Translations under genes and position numbers: made by a program | Assembly (NCBI GenBank): GCA_021775995.1 | Contig: JAJFGS010000011.1 | Span: 1-64,000 of the forward strand | Direction: 5' to 3' | From: Alphaproteobacteria bacterium | GTDB lineage: Bacteria > Pseudomonadota > Alphaproteobacteria > Micavibrionales > Micavibrionaceae | DNA: 64,000 nt | The notes under the pieces: model-generated | What the model saw: the letters and a program-made list of their open reading frames with translations, nothing else | The model's database searches: none | Told to the model about the DNA's origin: nothing | Shown: in pieces, positions 1 to 8,085 of the stretch | Layout: each line of letters begins with the position of its first letter | How positions within the stretch are numbered: position 1 is the stretch's first letter

Positions 1-217
1 AGGCACAGTTTATAACCTCTTTGGGTGCCCCCTTGTTTTCTTTCCCCGCCCCTCAACTAAGGCCTTATATATATGTGAGAATTCCTTCTGTGTACCCAAA
101 GGGGTACCCCTAGAGGTAACCCAAAGGTGTGATAACCTTTATTGTGGAAATTGCTGTGTTAAGAAATGTACTTTATTAGATTGCAATAAGATTAAAGTTA
201 TCAACATCACCTGCAAT
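1..217. other. Left-edge noncoding stretch, probably inside an integrated element
   Basis: I see no gene here. An 18-bp stretch at 9-26 (TTTATAACCTCTTTGGGT) recurs directly at 326-343 and inverted at 1914-1931, so it may be a recombinase-related site. Around 92-140 there are several short GGTAACC/GGGGTACCCC-like palindromes. The stretch lies downstream of the minus-strand recombinase fragment at 218-410. Whether it is element or host DNA cannot be decided from this end. Confidence 0.4.
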
Positions 218-410
218 TTACTCTAACTCTAATACCTTAATCAAATCATCTGACATTGAACGATGCAGTAATATAACTTCTTTTGAATAATCAGTTCGAA
301 CCGCATCAATTATGCTCCACCATTCTTTATAACCTCTTTGGGTTTCCCATTGGGATACTGGTGAAACTAGTGAGTACTCTAGTTTTTTTCCCTCTAATTG
401 TAGGTTCGAA
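218..410 (-). pseudogene. 3' fragment of a serine recombinase gene (alternative C-terminus)
   Basis: Read on the minus strand, 410-315 is identical to the 3' coding part of the recombinase gene at 474-2057. It then continues in the same frame for about 32 codons of protein-like sequence (beginning WWSIIDAVRTDYSKE, ending KVLELE) before a TAA at 220-218. The recombinase itself instead runs into antisense tRNA sequence after the same point. This fragment therefore probably preserves the ancestral C-terminus of the recombinase. It has no start of its own and faces the recombinase promoter head-on. It could be an inactive duplicate, an alternative tail exposed by inversion, or an assembly artefact at an element junction. 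Confidence 0.6.
315..410. repeat. Left copy of a 96-bp perfect inverted repeat flanking the recombinase
   Basis: Identical, in reverse complement, to 1847-1942. The identity stops at about 315 on the outer side, exactly where the other copy enters the tRNA-Tyr 3' end (CTCCACC). The two copies bracket the recombinase gene with its upstream region, so recombination between them would invert the gene and exchange its 3' end. Confidence 0.85.
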
Positions 411-473
411 AAAGAAAGCTCTTTATCCTAAAATATGCTATTGTTCACTATAGTAAACACACAAGGAATTAAG

Positions 474-2057
474 ATGAAAGCTATAATACTTGCAAGAATA
501 TCAAGCGATGAGCAAAAAGATGGTCACTCTCTAGAAGCTCAAATTCGTAATTTAAAACTTTATGCAGAGCAAAAAAACTTAATCATTACAAAAGAATTTA
601 CACTTGTTGAATCCTCTACAAAGCAACGTCGTCCTGAGTTTGAGCGTATGATTGATTTCATAAAAACACAAAAGGAAAAGATAGCCTTAGTTGTTGATAC
701 AGTAGACCGCTTACAGCGAAGCTTTAGGGAAACCCCTACTTTCAATGAACTCATGGAAAAAGATTTATTGGAACTCCATTTTGTAAAAGAAGGTAACATA
801 CTATCGAAAGATGCTAACAGCTCACAGAAACTAATGTGGAACATGGGTGTTGTTATGGCTCAATCTTACACAGACCAACTCTCTGATAATATCAAACGTA
901 GTGTAAATTTTAAGGTACGTAATGGGGGATGGTGTGGGCAAGCACCTATAGGATATACCAACGTAGTTGATAGCGATAGTGGGAAAGCTTCTATAGAACC
1001 AGATGTAAATAATGCACATCTTGTTAGAAAACTATTTATTGAATATTCTAAAGGTACATACTCTCTAAAACTACTGTCTGAAGCATCAAAACAATGGGGT
1101 TTGTGTTCTCGCAAAGGTTTTACAATTGGTCCCCAGTACCTTCATGGTCTCTTACAAAATCCTTTTTACTATGGAGTTATGAGATTTAAAGAAAAACTAT
1201 ATCCGCATAACTATACCCCACTAATTCCAAAGGAACTATACGATAAGTGTCAGAAAATTATGCTAAAACGGGGAAAGAGACGTAATAAGATTAACACTAA
1301 ACACCCTTATTTATTTAGAGAGTTAATTACGTGTGCAGTTTCTAAACGTCTGGTAACTTCTGACCTCAAAAAAGGAAAATACTGTTATTTGATTTGTCGC
1401 AATCCACAAAACCCTTCTAAAAAGCTGTGGGTACAAGAAAATGAGGTGATTAAACAGGTGGAGATTGCTTTGAAAAAAATAAAAATTTCAGACGAAAACT
1501 ACAAAAAAGTAACAGAAAAAGCTCAACAGCTGTCAACAACATACAAATCAGAACGTCAAAAAAATCTTTTCTCACTACAAAAAGAACAGGCCAATATTGA
1601 ATCTCAAATAGATAAACTTACTGATTTACTAATAAATGATGGAATTACACGAGAAGTCTATGACCGTAAATATACTCAACTAAAACGGCTTAGTGATAAA
1701 GTTGCTTTAGACTTACAAGAACAATCAGACGATACTAAAGACTTTGAAAGAGCACTTTTAACGATTCTTTTATTATGTAACAGGGCTTTAGATTTGTTCA
1801 AAAGTTCGAAAATCAACATAAAACGCGCTTTGATGGAAACCCTCTTTTCGAACCTACAATTAGAGGGAAAAAAACTAGAGTACTCACTAGTTTCACCAGT
1901 ATCCCAATGGGAAACCCAAAGAGGTTATAAAGAATGGTGGAGGGAGCAGGATTCGAACCTGCGTACGCTTGCGCGGGCGGAGTTACAGTCCGCTGCCATT
2001 AACCACTCGACCATCCCTCCACAGGGCATTAAAAAACGTCTAAAAGAATTAAGTTAA
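474..2057 (+). CDS. Large serine recombinase (site-specific integrase/invertase family)
   Basis: A protein of about 527 residues, started at ATG 474 because AAGGAA precedes it; an in-frame ATG at 435 has no ribosome site. Serine recombinases cut DNA through a serine ester and drive integration, excision or inversion. The N-terminal resolvase fold shows ARISSDEQ (catalytic Ser about residue 10) and VVDTVDRLQRS. The central recombinase domain follows (GGWCGQAPIGY near 155), then a cysteine-poor zinc-ribbon-like region (ITCAV...YLICRN) and a coiled coil near 370-430. The last ~40 codons are the antisense of tRNA-Tyr (REQDSNLRTLARAELQSA), so this C-terminus was probably acquired at integration. 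The gene is AT-rich against the neighbouring housekeeping genes. It is probably the integrase of an element lying to the left, though its exact reaction is unknown. Confidence 0.9.
   Translation: MKAIILARISSDEQKDGHSLEAQIRNLKLYAEQKNLIITKEFTLVESSTKQRRPEFERMIDFIKTQKEKIALVVDTVDRLQRSFRETPTFNELMEKDLLELHFVKEGNILSKDANSSQKLMWNMGVVMAQSYTDQLSDNIKRSVNFKVRNGGWCGQAPIGYTNVVDSDSGKASIEPDVNNAHLVRKLFIEYSKGTYSLKLLSEASKQWGLCSRKGFTIGPQYLHGLLQNPFYYGVMRFKEKLYPHNYTPLIPKELYDKCQKIMLKRGKRRNKINTKHPYLFRELITCAVSKRLVTSDLKKGKYCYLICRNPQNPSKKLWVQENEVIKQVEIALKKIKISDENYKKVTEKAQQLSTTYKSERQKNLFSLQKEQANIESQIDKLTDLLINDGITREVYDRKYTQLKRLSDKVALDLQEQSDDTKDFERALLTILLLCNRALDLFKSSKINIKRALMETLFSNLQLEGKKLEYSLVSPVSQWETQRGYKEWWREQDSNLRTLARAELQSAAINHSTIPPQGIKKRLKELS
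1847..1942. repeat. Right copy of the 96-bp perfect inverted repeat
   Basis: Reverse complement of 315-410. It covers the end of the original recombinase coding sequence and the last seven bases of tRNA-Tyr (GGTGGAG on the plus strand). That places a likely crossover at the tRNA 3' terminus. Confidence 0.85.
1935..2020 (-). tRNA. tRNA-Tyr (GTA)
   Basis: On the minus strand the sequence starts GGAGGGATGGTCGAGTGG and ends with TCCCTCC-A-CCA; the CCA is encoded. The anticodon arm GCGGA-CTGTAAC-TCCGC gives anticodon GTA, and there is a long variable arm as expected for a class II tRNA. The T arm contains GGTTCGAATCC. The 86-nt gene is complete. Its 3' end overlaps the recombinase reading frame in antisense and forms the border of the integrated element. 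Confidence 0.95.
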
Positions 2058-2059
2058 GG

Positions 2060-2100
2060 CGCATAGCATAGAAAAAGAATTTTGCTTCCTATGTCAAGAG
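2060..2100 (-). promoter_or_regulatory. Possible promoter of tRNA-Tyr
   Basis: On the minus strand TTGACA lies at about 2097-2092, followed by the TATGCT-like sequence about 21 bp downstream and a T-rich stretch before the tRNA 5' end at 2020. The -35 match is perfect, but the spacing to the best -10 is longer than usual, so this is tentative. Confidence 0.35.
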
Positions 2101-2116
2101 GTGTATGAGTTAAATC

Positions 2117-3025
2117 ATGAGAAACACGAGAAATAATTCACATAGCTCTTCTAAGAGCAATTCTGATAAGGGCAATTCTGGCTCCCGCTCTGGTTCTAAG
2201 AGCAAACCTCCTTATGACCAAAAACGGAACCGTCCAAAAAATAAACAGAAAAACCAGCAGAAATCTGCCAAATCTACACCTAAACCCCGTCTGAAGATTG
2301 ATTTATACGGGGTACATGCGGTCACCGAAGCTTGGACCAACCCTAAACGCCACATCCACGGGTTATATATCACTGAAAAAGCGTTAGAAGGTTTTGATAA
2401 GGCTTTGAAAAAAGCACATAGCCTTGGCCTCAAACGCCCATCCCCTCAGATCATTGACAAAGCCGCCTTGGATAACGCCACGGCGTCTGGCAGCGTCCAT
2501 CAAGGAATTGGCCTGAATGCTCAAGAACTCGATGAAATAGACATTCACGATATTATCCGCGCCGAAGAACCAAAAGAACGCAGTGTCCTTATCATGCTCG
2601 ACCAAGTCACCGACCCCCATAATGTTGGAGCGATTATTCGCTCTTCTTGTGTTTTTGGCGCAACGGGAATGATTTTACAACGCAAACACGCACCAGAACT
2701 TACAGGTGTCCTCGCCAAGACAGCGTGCGGCGGTATAGAACATTTACCCATCGCTTATGAAACCAATTTAACGCGCTCTATTGAGGTACTACAAAAGGCT
2801 GGATATTTTGCAATCGGATTGGCGGAGGAAGGAGAGGTCGAGTTACAAATGCTTGCCACGCAACATCAAAAATTGGTTCTTGTGCTGGGCGCTGAAGGAG
2901 ACGGTCTACGAAGACTTGTTCGGGAACAATGCGACGCTCTGGTAGCTTTACCGACGGCGGGTCCAATTTCGAGTCTAAATGTATCGAACGCAGCGGCCGT
3001 TGCGTTGTTTGCCACCACGACCTAA
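2117..3025 (+). CDS. rlmB: 23S rRNA (guanosine-2'-O-)-methyltransferase, SpoU family (RlmB-like)
   Basis: A 302-aa SpoU/TrmH-family RNA ribose methyltransferase. RlmB methylates G2251 in the P loop of 23S rRNA using S-adenosylmethionine. Residues 1-60 are a low-complexity basic tail rich in Ser, Asn, Lys and Arg. A substrate-binding domain begins at LYGVHAVTEAW (about 63). The SPOUT knot motifs are LDQVTDPHNVGAIIRSS (motif 1), LVLGAEGDGLRRL (motif 2) and LPTAGPISSLNVSNAAAV (motif 3). The gene starts just beyond tRNA-Tyr, with AAGAGG upstream of ATG 2117. Assignment to RlmB rather than another SpoU enzyme rests on length, the N-terminal domain and motif 3. Confidence 0.9.
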   Translation: MRNTRNNSHSSSKSNSDKGNSGSRSGSKSKPPYDQKRNRPKNKQKNQQKSAKSTPKPRLKIDLYGVHAVTEAWTNPKRHIHGLYITEKALEGFDKALKKAHSLGLKRPSPQIIDKAALDNATASGSVHQGIGLNAQELDEIDIHDIIRAEEPKERSVLIMLDQVTDPHNVGAIIRSSCVFGATGMILQRKHAPELTGVLAKTACGGIEHLPIAYETNLTRSIEVLQKAGYFAIGLAEEGEVELQMLATQHQKLVLVLGAEGDGLRRLVREQCDALVALPTAGPISSLNVSNAAAVALFATTT

Positions 3026-3059
3026 GCCCCCAATTCTTTTCCTCTCTTGGCGGGTGTTT

Positions 3060-3416
3060 CTACAAATTCAACACATCGTCATGCGTACCGGCAACGACGG
3101 CCATAACTTCATCTTGCAACTCTGCCGGAACATTCAATTCTTCCAACGTTGTTTTTAAATGACCCGCAACGGCATCAAAATGTTTTTCTTCTAATGGTAA
3201 ATTTTTATGCGCTTCCCGCATATTTTTACCCTCATAATTCGGCGCACCCCCAAAAGCATAAGTCAGAAAAGCTTTTTGTTTCGCAATTTGCCGCTTCATA
3301 TCAACATTTTCAAATAAATGATTGATAACAGGATCGGCAAGAACTTTTTGATAGAAGATATCGACAGCGGCATTGACAGCATCGCGTCCGCCAATTTTTT
3401 CAAAGAGTGATGACAT
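3060..3416 (-). CDS. Group 1 truncated hemoglobin
   Basis: A 118-aa 2-on-2 globin. It opens with LFEKIGGRDAVNAAVDIFY, typical of trHbN proteins, and has the proximal histidine in the YEGKNMREAHKNL segment (about residue 70). Such small haem proteins bind O2 and NO and are linked to NO detoxification or redox sensing; which applies here cannot be told. The gene is convergent with rlmB (34-bp gap) and divergent from polA. No partner gene is next to it. Confidence 0.9.
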   Translation of the reverse strand: MSSLFEKIGGRDAVNAAVDIFYQKVLADPVINHLFENVDMKRQIAKQKAFLTYAFGGAPNYEGKNMREAHKNLPLEEKHFDAVAGHLKTTLEELNVPAELQDEVMAVVAGTHDDVLNL

Positions 3417-3634
3417 ATAAAAAATCCTAACTAATGAGTGTTAAAGTAAGGGCTCAAATTTACACTTACTTTTAAATCAAACCTATAGATTTTTTTAAAG
3501 ACCGCCAAAAACATCCCCGCTTTGCCCCATAGCTTTAAATCATTATGTATAAATCAGACTATTCCCTGTCAACAACATTGCGCGAACCAGTTGAATTTAT
3601 TGCGTCTTATTCACTTCCCCGCTAAAACTGCTTT

Positions 3635-6454
3635 ATGATCCAAACACAAGCAAAAGCAAACAACGCTGAAAAAGACGAAATTTACCTGATTGATGGCTCG
3701 GGCTATATTTTTCGTGCCTATTACGCCATGGCCTATAGCGGCCAAGGCAAGTTAACCAACCCTGACGGCATCCCTGTAGGTGCCGTTTACGGTTTTACCA
3801 GTATGTTGATTAAACTTCTCAAAGAACATCCGCATGCCGCCATCGCTGTTATTTTTGATGCAGCGCGCGCCAACTTTCGCAATGACATTTACCCTGACTA
3901 TAAAGCCAATCGTGATGAGACACCCGAAGATCTCATTCCCCAATTTCCCTTGGTGCGCGAAGCTACTGAAGCCCTCGGTTTGCCCGCCGTCGAACTAGAA
4001 GGGTTCGAAGCCGATGATTTAATTGCAACTTACGCCAAACAAGCCGCCGCCCAAGGCACTAAAGTTAAAATTATTTCATCCGACAAAGATTTAATGCAAT
4101 TGGTTGATGACCATATTCACATTTACGACCCAATGAAAAACATCATTATAAATGCAGATGGTGTGGTAGAAAAATTTGGTGTCGCGCCAGACAAAGTCAT
4201 TGATGTCCAATCCTTAGCAGGCGACAGCTCCGATAACGTTCCCGGCGTACCGGGCATTGGTATTAAAACCGCCGCCTTACTGATTAATGAATATGGCTCT
4301 CTCGAAGAATTATTGGCACGCGCCAGTGAAATAAAACAACCAAAACGCCGTGAAGCCTTAATTGATAACACAGAAATGGCACGCATCTCTTGCAAGCTTG
4401 TAACACTCGCCACTGATGTACCCGTTCCTGTAGAGTTAGAAACATTTGTAAAACACGATCCTGACCTTCCTCATCTTAAGGCCTTCTTGGAAAAACAAGG
4501 TTTTAAATCTTTACTGAACCGTCTACCCAACGGCAACAATACGGTACAGAGCAATAATGAAACACCCGAAGCAAAGCAAACACCATTACAGATCGTTCCT
4601 GACGAAACACCTGACATCAAAGATAACAAATACACACTTATTACAGATTTAACCGAACTACAAAAATGGATTGATGAAGCTTACGAAACACGAGCTTTAG
4701 CTATCGACACCGAAACAACAGATCTAACGCCAGCCATTGCGAAACTGGTTGGCATTTCAATCTGTTCTAAAATCGGCAAAGCTGCCTATATCCCGCTTGC
4801 TCATGTCCCTGAAGAAGTTGATCTTCTCGGTGAAAGTACGGGTGAGCTCGTACAAATTCCTTTTGATCAAGCTATTGCTGCTTTGAAACCACTTCTCGAA
4901 GATCCAAGCGTTTTAAAGATCGGTCAGAACATAAAATATGATTGGCAAATGCTAAAAAAACATGGCGTCGATATGTCCCCTTGTGATGACACAATGTTAT
5001 TATCCTATAGCTTAGATGGTACAAGTCACTCAAATTCAATGGACGGTATGTCTCTATTATTTTTAGACCATACCCCTATTAAATTTTCTGAAGTCGCGGG
5101 CAAAGGTAAGAACTTAGTCACCTTTGACAAGGTTGATATCAACAAAGCTCTTGATTACGCCGCCGAAGATGCCGACATAACGCACCGATTGCATCATATT
5201 TTTAAACCCCGTATTGCGCCAGAAAAGATGGCTGTCATTTATGAAGACATTGAACGTCCGCTTATCTCCGTTATTGGTGAGATGGAACTACACGGCATTA
5301 AAGTTGATCCGCTTATCCTAAAAAAAATGTCAGAAGACTTCACCAAAAAAATTCAAAAACTAGAAAAATCTATTCAAAAAGAAGCAGGTACAGAATTTAA
5401 CGTTGGCTCACCCAAACAAATTGGTGAAATATTATTTGACCAATTGGGTTTAGAAGGCGGTAAAAAAACCAAGACAGGTCAATGGTCAACCGATGTCACA
5501 ACGCTTGAAAAACTTTCTGCGCAAGGTCACGACATTGTAACCAACATTCTTGAATGGCGTGGGCTATCAAAACTTAAATCCACTTACACCGACGCTCTAC
5601 AAGAACAAATAAATCCTGACACAGGTCGCGTTCATACCTCGTTCAGCATGGCCGGTACATCAACAGGACGCTTAGCTTCCAGCGATCCTAACTTACAAAA
5701 TATTCCTATCCGTACCGAAGATGGCAGAAAAATTCGTACCGCCTTTATCGCCGATAAAGGGCATACCTTACTCGCCGTTGATTATTCACAAGTTGAACTC
5801 CGTCTTTGTGCGGAAATGGCTAATGTTGCTGCGCTTAAACAGGCATTTAAAGATGGTGTTGATATTCACGCGCTTACCGCTTCTCAAGTTTTTGGTGTAG
5901 CGCTTGATAAAGTGGATAGTGATTTACGCCGCCAAGCCAAAGCTGTTAATTTTGGAATCATTTACGGCATCTCTGGTTGGGGTCTTGCCAAACAACTTGA
6001 TTGTGATCCAGGGGAAGCCCACCAATTCATCCGTAAATATCTCGACACCTTTCACGAAATTGAAACCTTCATGGAAGATCAAAAAGAATTTGCGCGGCGT
6101 AATGAATATGTTCAAACATTGTTTGGTCGAAAATGTTACACGCCCAACATCAATGCAAAAATGCAAAACGTTAAAATGGGGGCAGAACGCGCCGCCATTA
6201 ACGCACCCCTCCAAGGCACCGCCGCCGATATCATGAAAATGGCGATGATAAAAATGCCAAGCGCACTTAAAGAGGCAAAGCTTAATGCCAAAATGCTTCT
6301 TCAAGTCCATGATGAACTTATATTTGAAGTGCCAGATGCAGAATTAGAAAAGACATCAACCCTCGTAAAATCTGTCATGGAAAACGTCGTCAAACTAGAC
6401 GTACCGCTCATCGCCGAGGCAGGCTCAGGCCAAAGCTGGGCCGAAGCACATTAA
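3635..6454 (+). CDS. polA: DNA polymerase I
   Basis: A 939-aa protein of normal PolA length with all three domains. The N-terminal 5'-3' nuclease occupies about residues 15-300 (LIDGSGYIFRAYYAM; DKDLMQLV; GDSSDNVPGVPGIG). The 3'-5' exonuclease has the acidic ALAIDTETTDLTP motif near 355 and YAAEDADITHRLH, so proofreading looks intact. The family A polymerase domain has DPNLQNIPIRTEDG, VDYSQVELRLCAEMA (catalytic Asp), KAVNFGIIYG (finger helix) and LQVHDELIFEVP. It fills Okazaki gaps and works in excision repair. It sits alone, and no strong Shine-Dalgarno is visible before ATG 3635. Confidence 0.97.
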   Translation: MIQTQAKANNAEKDEIYLIDGSGYIFRAYYAMAYSGQGKLTNPDGIPVGAVYGFTSMLIKLLKEHPHAAIAVIFDAARANFRNDIYPDYKANRDETPEDLIPQFPLVREATEALGLPAVELEGFEADDLIATYAKQAAAQGTKVKIISSDKDLMQLVDDHIHIYDPMKNIIINADGVVEKFGVAPDKVIDVQSLAGDSSDNVPGVPGIGIKTAALLINEYGSLEELLARASEIKQPKRREALIDNTEMARISCKLVTLATDVPVPVELETFVKHDPDLPHLKAFLEKQGFKSLLNRLPNGNNTVQSNNETPEAKQTPLQIVPDETPDIKDNKYTLITDLTELQKWIDEAYETRALAIDTETTDLTPAIAKLVGISICSKIGKAAYIPLAHVPEEVDLLGESTGELVQIPFDQAIAALKPLLEDPSVLKIGQNIKYDWQMLKKHGVDMSPCDDTMLLSYSLDGTSHSNSMDGMSLLFLDHTPIKFSEVAGKGKNLVTFDKVDINKALDYAAEDADITHRLHHIFKPRIAPEKMAVIYEDIERPLISVIGEMELHGIKVDPLILKKMSEDFTKKIQKLEKSIQKEAGTEFNVGSPKQIGEILFDQLGLEGGKKTKTGQWSTDVTTLEKLSAQGHDIVTNILEWRGLSKLKSTYTDALQEQINPDTGRVHTSFSMAGTSTGRLASSDPNLQNIPIRTEDGRKIRTAFIADKGHTLLAVDYSQVELRLCAEMANVAALKQAFKDGVDIHALTASQVFGVALDKVDSDLRRQAKAVNFGIIYGISGWGLAKQLDCDPGEAHQFIRKYLDTFHEIETFMEDQKEFARRNEYVQTLFGRKCYTPNINAKMQNVKMGAERAAINAPLQGTAADIMKMAMIKMPSALKEAKLNAKMLLQVHDELIFEVPDAELEKTSTLVKSVMENVVKLDVPLIAEAGSGQSWAEAH

Positions 6455-6526
6455 AATATATTGACATAATACAAAAAATGTGCAAATTACCCTTTAACGA
6501 ACAATAAATGTTACAGGCTTAATATT

Positions 6527-7192
6527 GTGAATAATAGAATTGGTCTTATGTTTGGATCATTTGATCCCCCCCATCAAGGGCATGTTGCAACAGCTCTGCG
6601 CGCAAAGAAACAGTTTAACCTTCATGCTGTTTTAATGTTACCTATTGCACAATCGCCCACCAAAAAAAAAGACGCCCAGCCAACACCTTTCAATACTAAA
6701 ATGGAAATGTGTAAAATCATTGCAGAACCAAATAAAAACTGGTTAATTCCTTCTAATTTGGCCCAAAAATTTTCTAGTAACCCTTTAATATGTCTGCGTG
6801 ATGTAAAACGCCTTATTGAAGAATTCTCTAAAGATAATAATTTATTTATTGTATCTGGAGAAGATTTTAACCGTCGCTTAAATATAGCCGTTAGAGCGTT
6901 GCGCGTGTCACAAAGTCTAACACATATAGCGTCTCAGTGTATTCCCGTTAAATCCATAAATAAATTTGATGTAAGAATTGATACAGCCTGCAAAGTTTTT
7001 CTCCGTGTATCCACACCCGACCTTCCAAGATCTGGGCAGATAAGTTCAAGTTCAATCAGAGAGGCTATTCAACTCAGGGGAGCCAGCATAACATCAAACC
7101 AACCACCGCCTGGTATTTCCAAGAAAATGATAAGATACATTCAAAAACACGGCCTCTATTCCTCAAAGACTCCTGTAAAGAAGTGTGGTTAA
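6527..7192 (+). CDS. Nicotinate-nucleotide adenylyltransferase-like protein (NadD family)
   Basis: A 221-aa nucleotidyltransferase starting at GTG 6527. It has the ATP-binding LMFGSFDPPHQGH motif at the N-terminus and the C-terminal ISSSSIRE motif of the NadD/NaMN adenylyltransferase superfamily. NadD joins nicotinate mononucleotide to AMP in NAD synthesis. The middle part is diverged, and the tail has no metal-dependent HD extension. In many alphaproteobacteria nadD sits with proA and rsfS; here it stands alone 72 bp after polA, so it could be the only copy or a second, altered enzyme. The family is firm; the exact substrate is not. Confidence 0.75.
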   Translation: MNNRIGLMFGSFDPPHQGHVATALRAKKQFNLHAVLMLPIAQSPTKKKDAQPTPFNTKMEMCKIIAEPNKNWLIPSNLAQKFSSNPLICLRDVKRLIEEFSKDNNLFIVSGEDFNRRLNIAVRALRVSQSLTHIASQCIPVKSINKFDVRIDTACKVFLRVSTPDLPRSGQISSSSIREAIQLRGASITSNQPPPGISKKMIRYIQKHGLYSSKTPVKKCG

Positions 7193-7221
7193 TAGTTTTT
7201 ATAAACAAAAACCGCTAAAGC

Positions 7222-7947
7222 CTACAACCGGTAATCACCAGCCGCTAAAATTTTTCCTGTTCTGGCTTCTTGGGCAACAATGGCAAAACCGGCGCTTTGT
7301 GAATCGAGTATAGGATAAACCGCACGATCTATATCACTGCCCCGCCAAATCCCCAGCGGCATAAAACGTTTAATCACATGACTATAAGTTATGTTTCTAC
7401 CACGGTCATTTATATTTTGTGGCCTTTGATAAATTGCCATCCATAATTCCGCCGCACCATTCACTTGTGCGGTAGGAACATTAAAATTATAAACGCCGCC
7501 TGTCTTTGGTTGGATATTAATTTCTGCAACACGTTCAGACCGCCCTTTCACAATTGCCGCCGTAACATTAGCGGTTTCATATCCAATCTCGCTCATATGA
7601 CCATTAATCATCATTTGCGGTGTGAAATGCGATTTACGACCCATTTGTTTGATATATCTGCTTTGGCGCTGCGTACAAAATGACTTGCCTAAATTGGCAC
7701 TGGTTTTACCAAAATAATCAACATGGCAAGACAGCGCAATAACACCTTTAGACTTTATCAAATCACTCATATACTCATCCGCAGGCGGACACGCAGGGCA
7801 ATTTTGTGAGGAGAACAGCTCCACCACCACAGGAGAAGGCTTGGTCTGTAATGGCCCTGTATAAACACCCGAAGGCTGCACCATTGTGCTTTGTGCGTAG
7901 GCAGTATAAGAAAGCAAACTGAACAATACAAATATAAAAATTTTCAT
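7222..7947 (-). CDS. DUF1223 family secreted thioredoxin-like protein
   Basis: A 241-aa protein with a clear Sec signal peptide (residues 1-18, ending AYA), so probably periplasmic. The mature part begins with VVVELFSSQNCPACPPADEY, which carries a CPAC pair like a thioredoxin active site, followed by HVDYFG and FTPQMMINGH, all typical of DUF1223. The biochemical role of the family is not settled; a redox function is suggested by the fold and the CxxC. The gene is convergent with the NadD-like gene and divergent from the glycosyltransferases. Confidence 0.85.
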   Translation of the reverse strand: MKIFIFVLFSLLSYTAYAQSTMVQPSGVYTGPLQTKPSPVVVELFSSQNCPACPPADEYMSDLIKSKGVIALSCHVDYFGKTSANLGKSFCTQRQSRYIKQMGRKSHFTPQMMINGHMSEIGYETANVTAAIVKGRSERVAEINIQPKTGGVYNFNVPTAQVNGAAELWMAIYQRPQNINDRGRNITYSHVIKRFMPLGIWRGSDIDRAVYPILDSQSAGFAIVAQEARTGKILAAGDYRL

Positions 7948-7995
7948 ATATAACTAAATATCAGTTTAGAGTAATATCTCCAAGAGCTGTTTCGC

Positions 7996-8073
7996 TTTTT
8001 ATTTACACTAGAAGCAAGAAGCTATATGTATTAACCATACATAAGCGACGTAGCGACAACGTGTAAATAAAAA
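7996..8073. repeat. Nested hairpin element, copy 1 (related to 55611-55677)
   Basis: The ends form a perfect 13-bp outer stem (TTTTTATTTACAC at 7996-8008 with GTGTAAATAAAAA at 8061-8073). Inside is a second perfect stem (TATGTAT / ATACATA around 8024-8042). The strand between them, AAGCGACGTAGCGACAACGTG, and the left part beginning CACTAG recur in copy 2 before rpsA, with compensating changes in the inner stem. It ends 13 bp before the start of the glycosyltransferase gene. Confidence 0.75.
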
Positions 8074-8085
8074 TGGGAATGGCTC

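Noticed and set aside
1-474. Complete attL of the integrated element
   Set aside because: The matching sequence at 315-410 is inverted relative to the tRNA junction, so it is not a normal direct att repeat.
5924-6310. A 128-aa frame antisense to polA
   Set aside because: Shadow of the polymerase domain, with no start site or recognisable motif.
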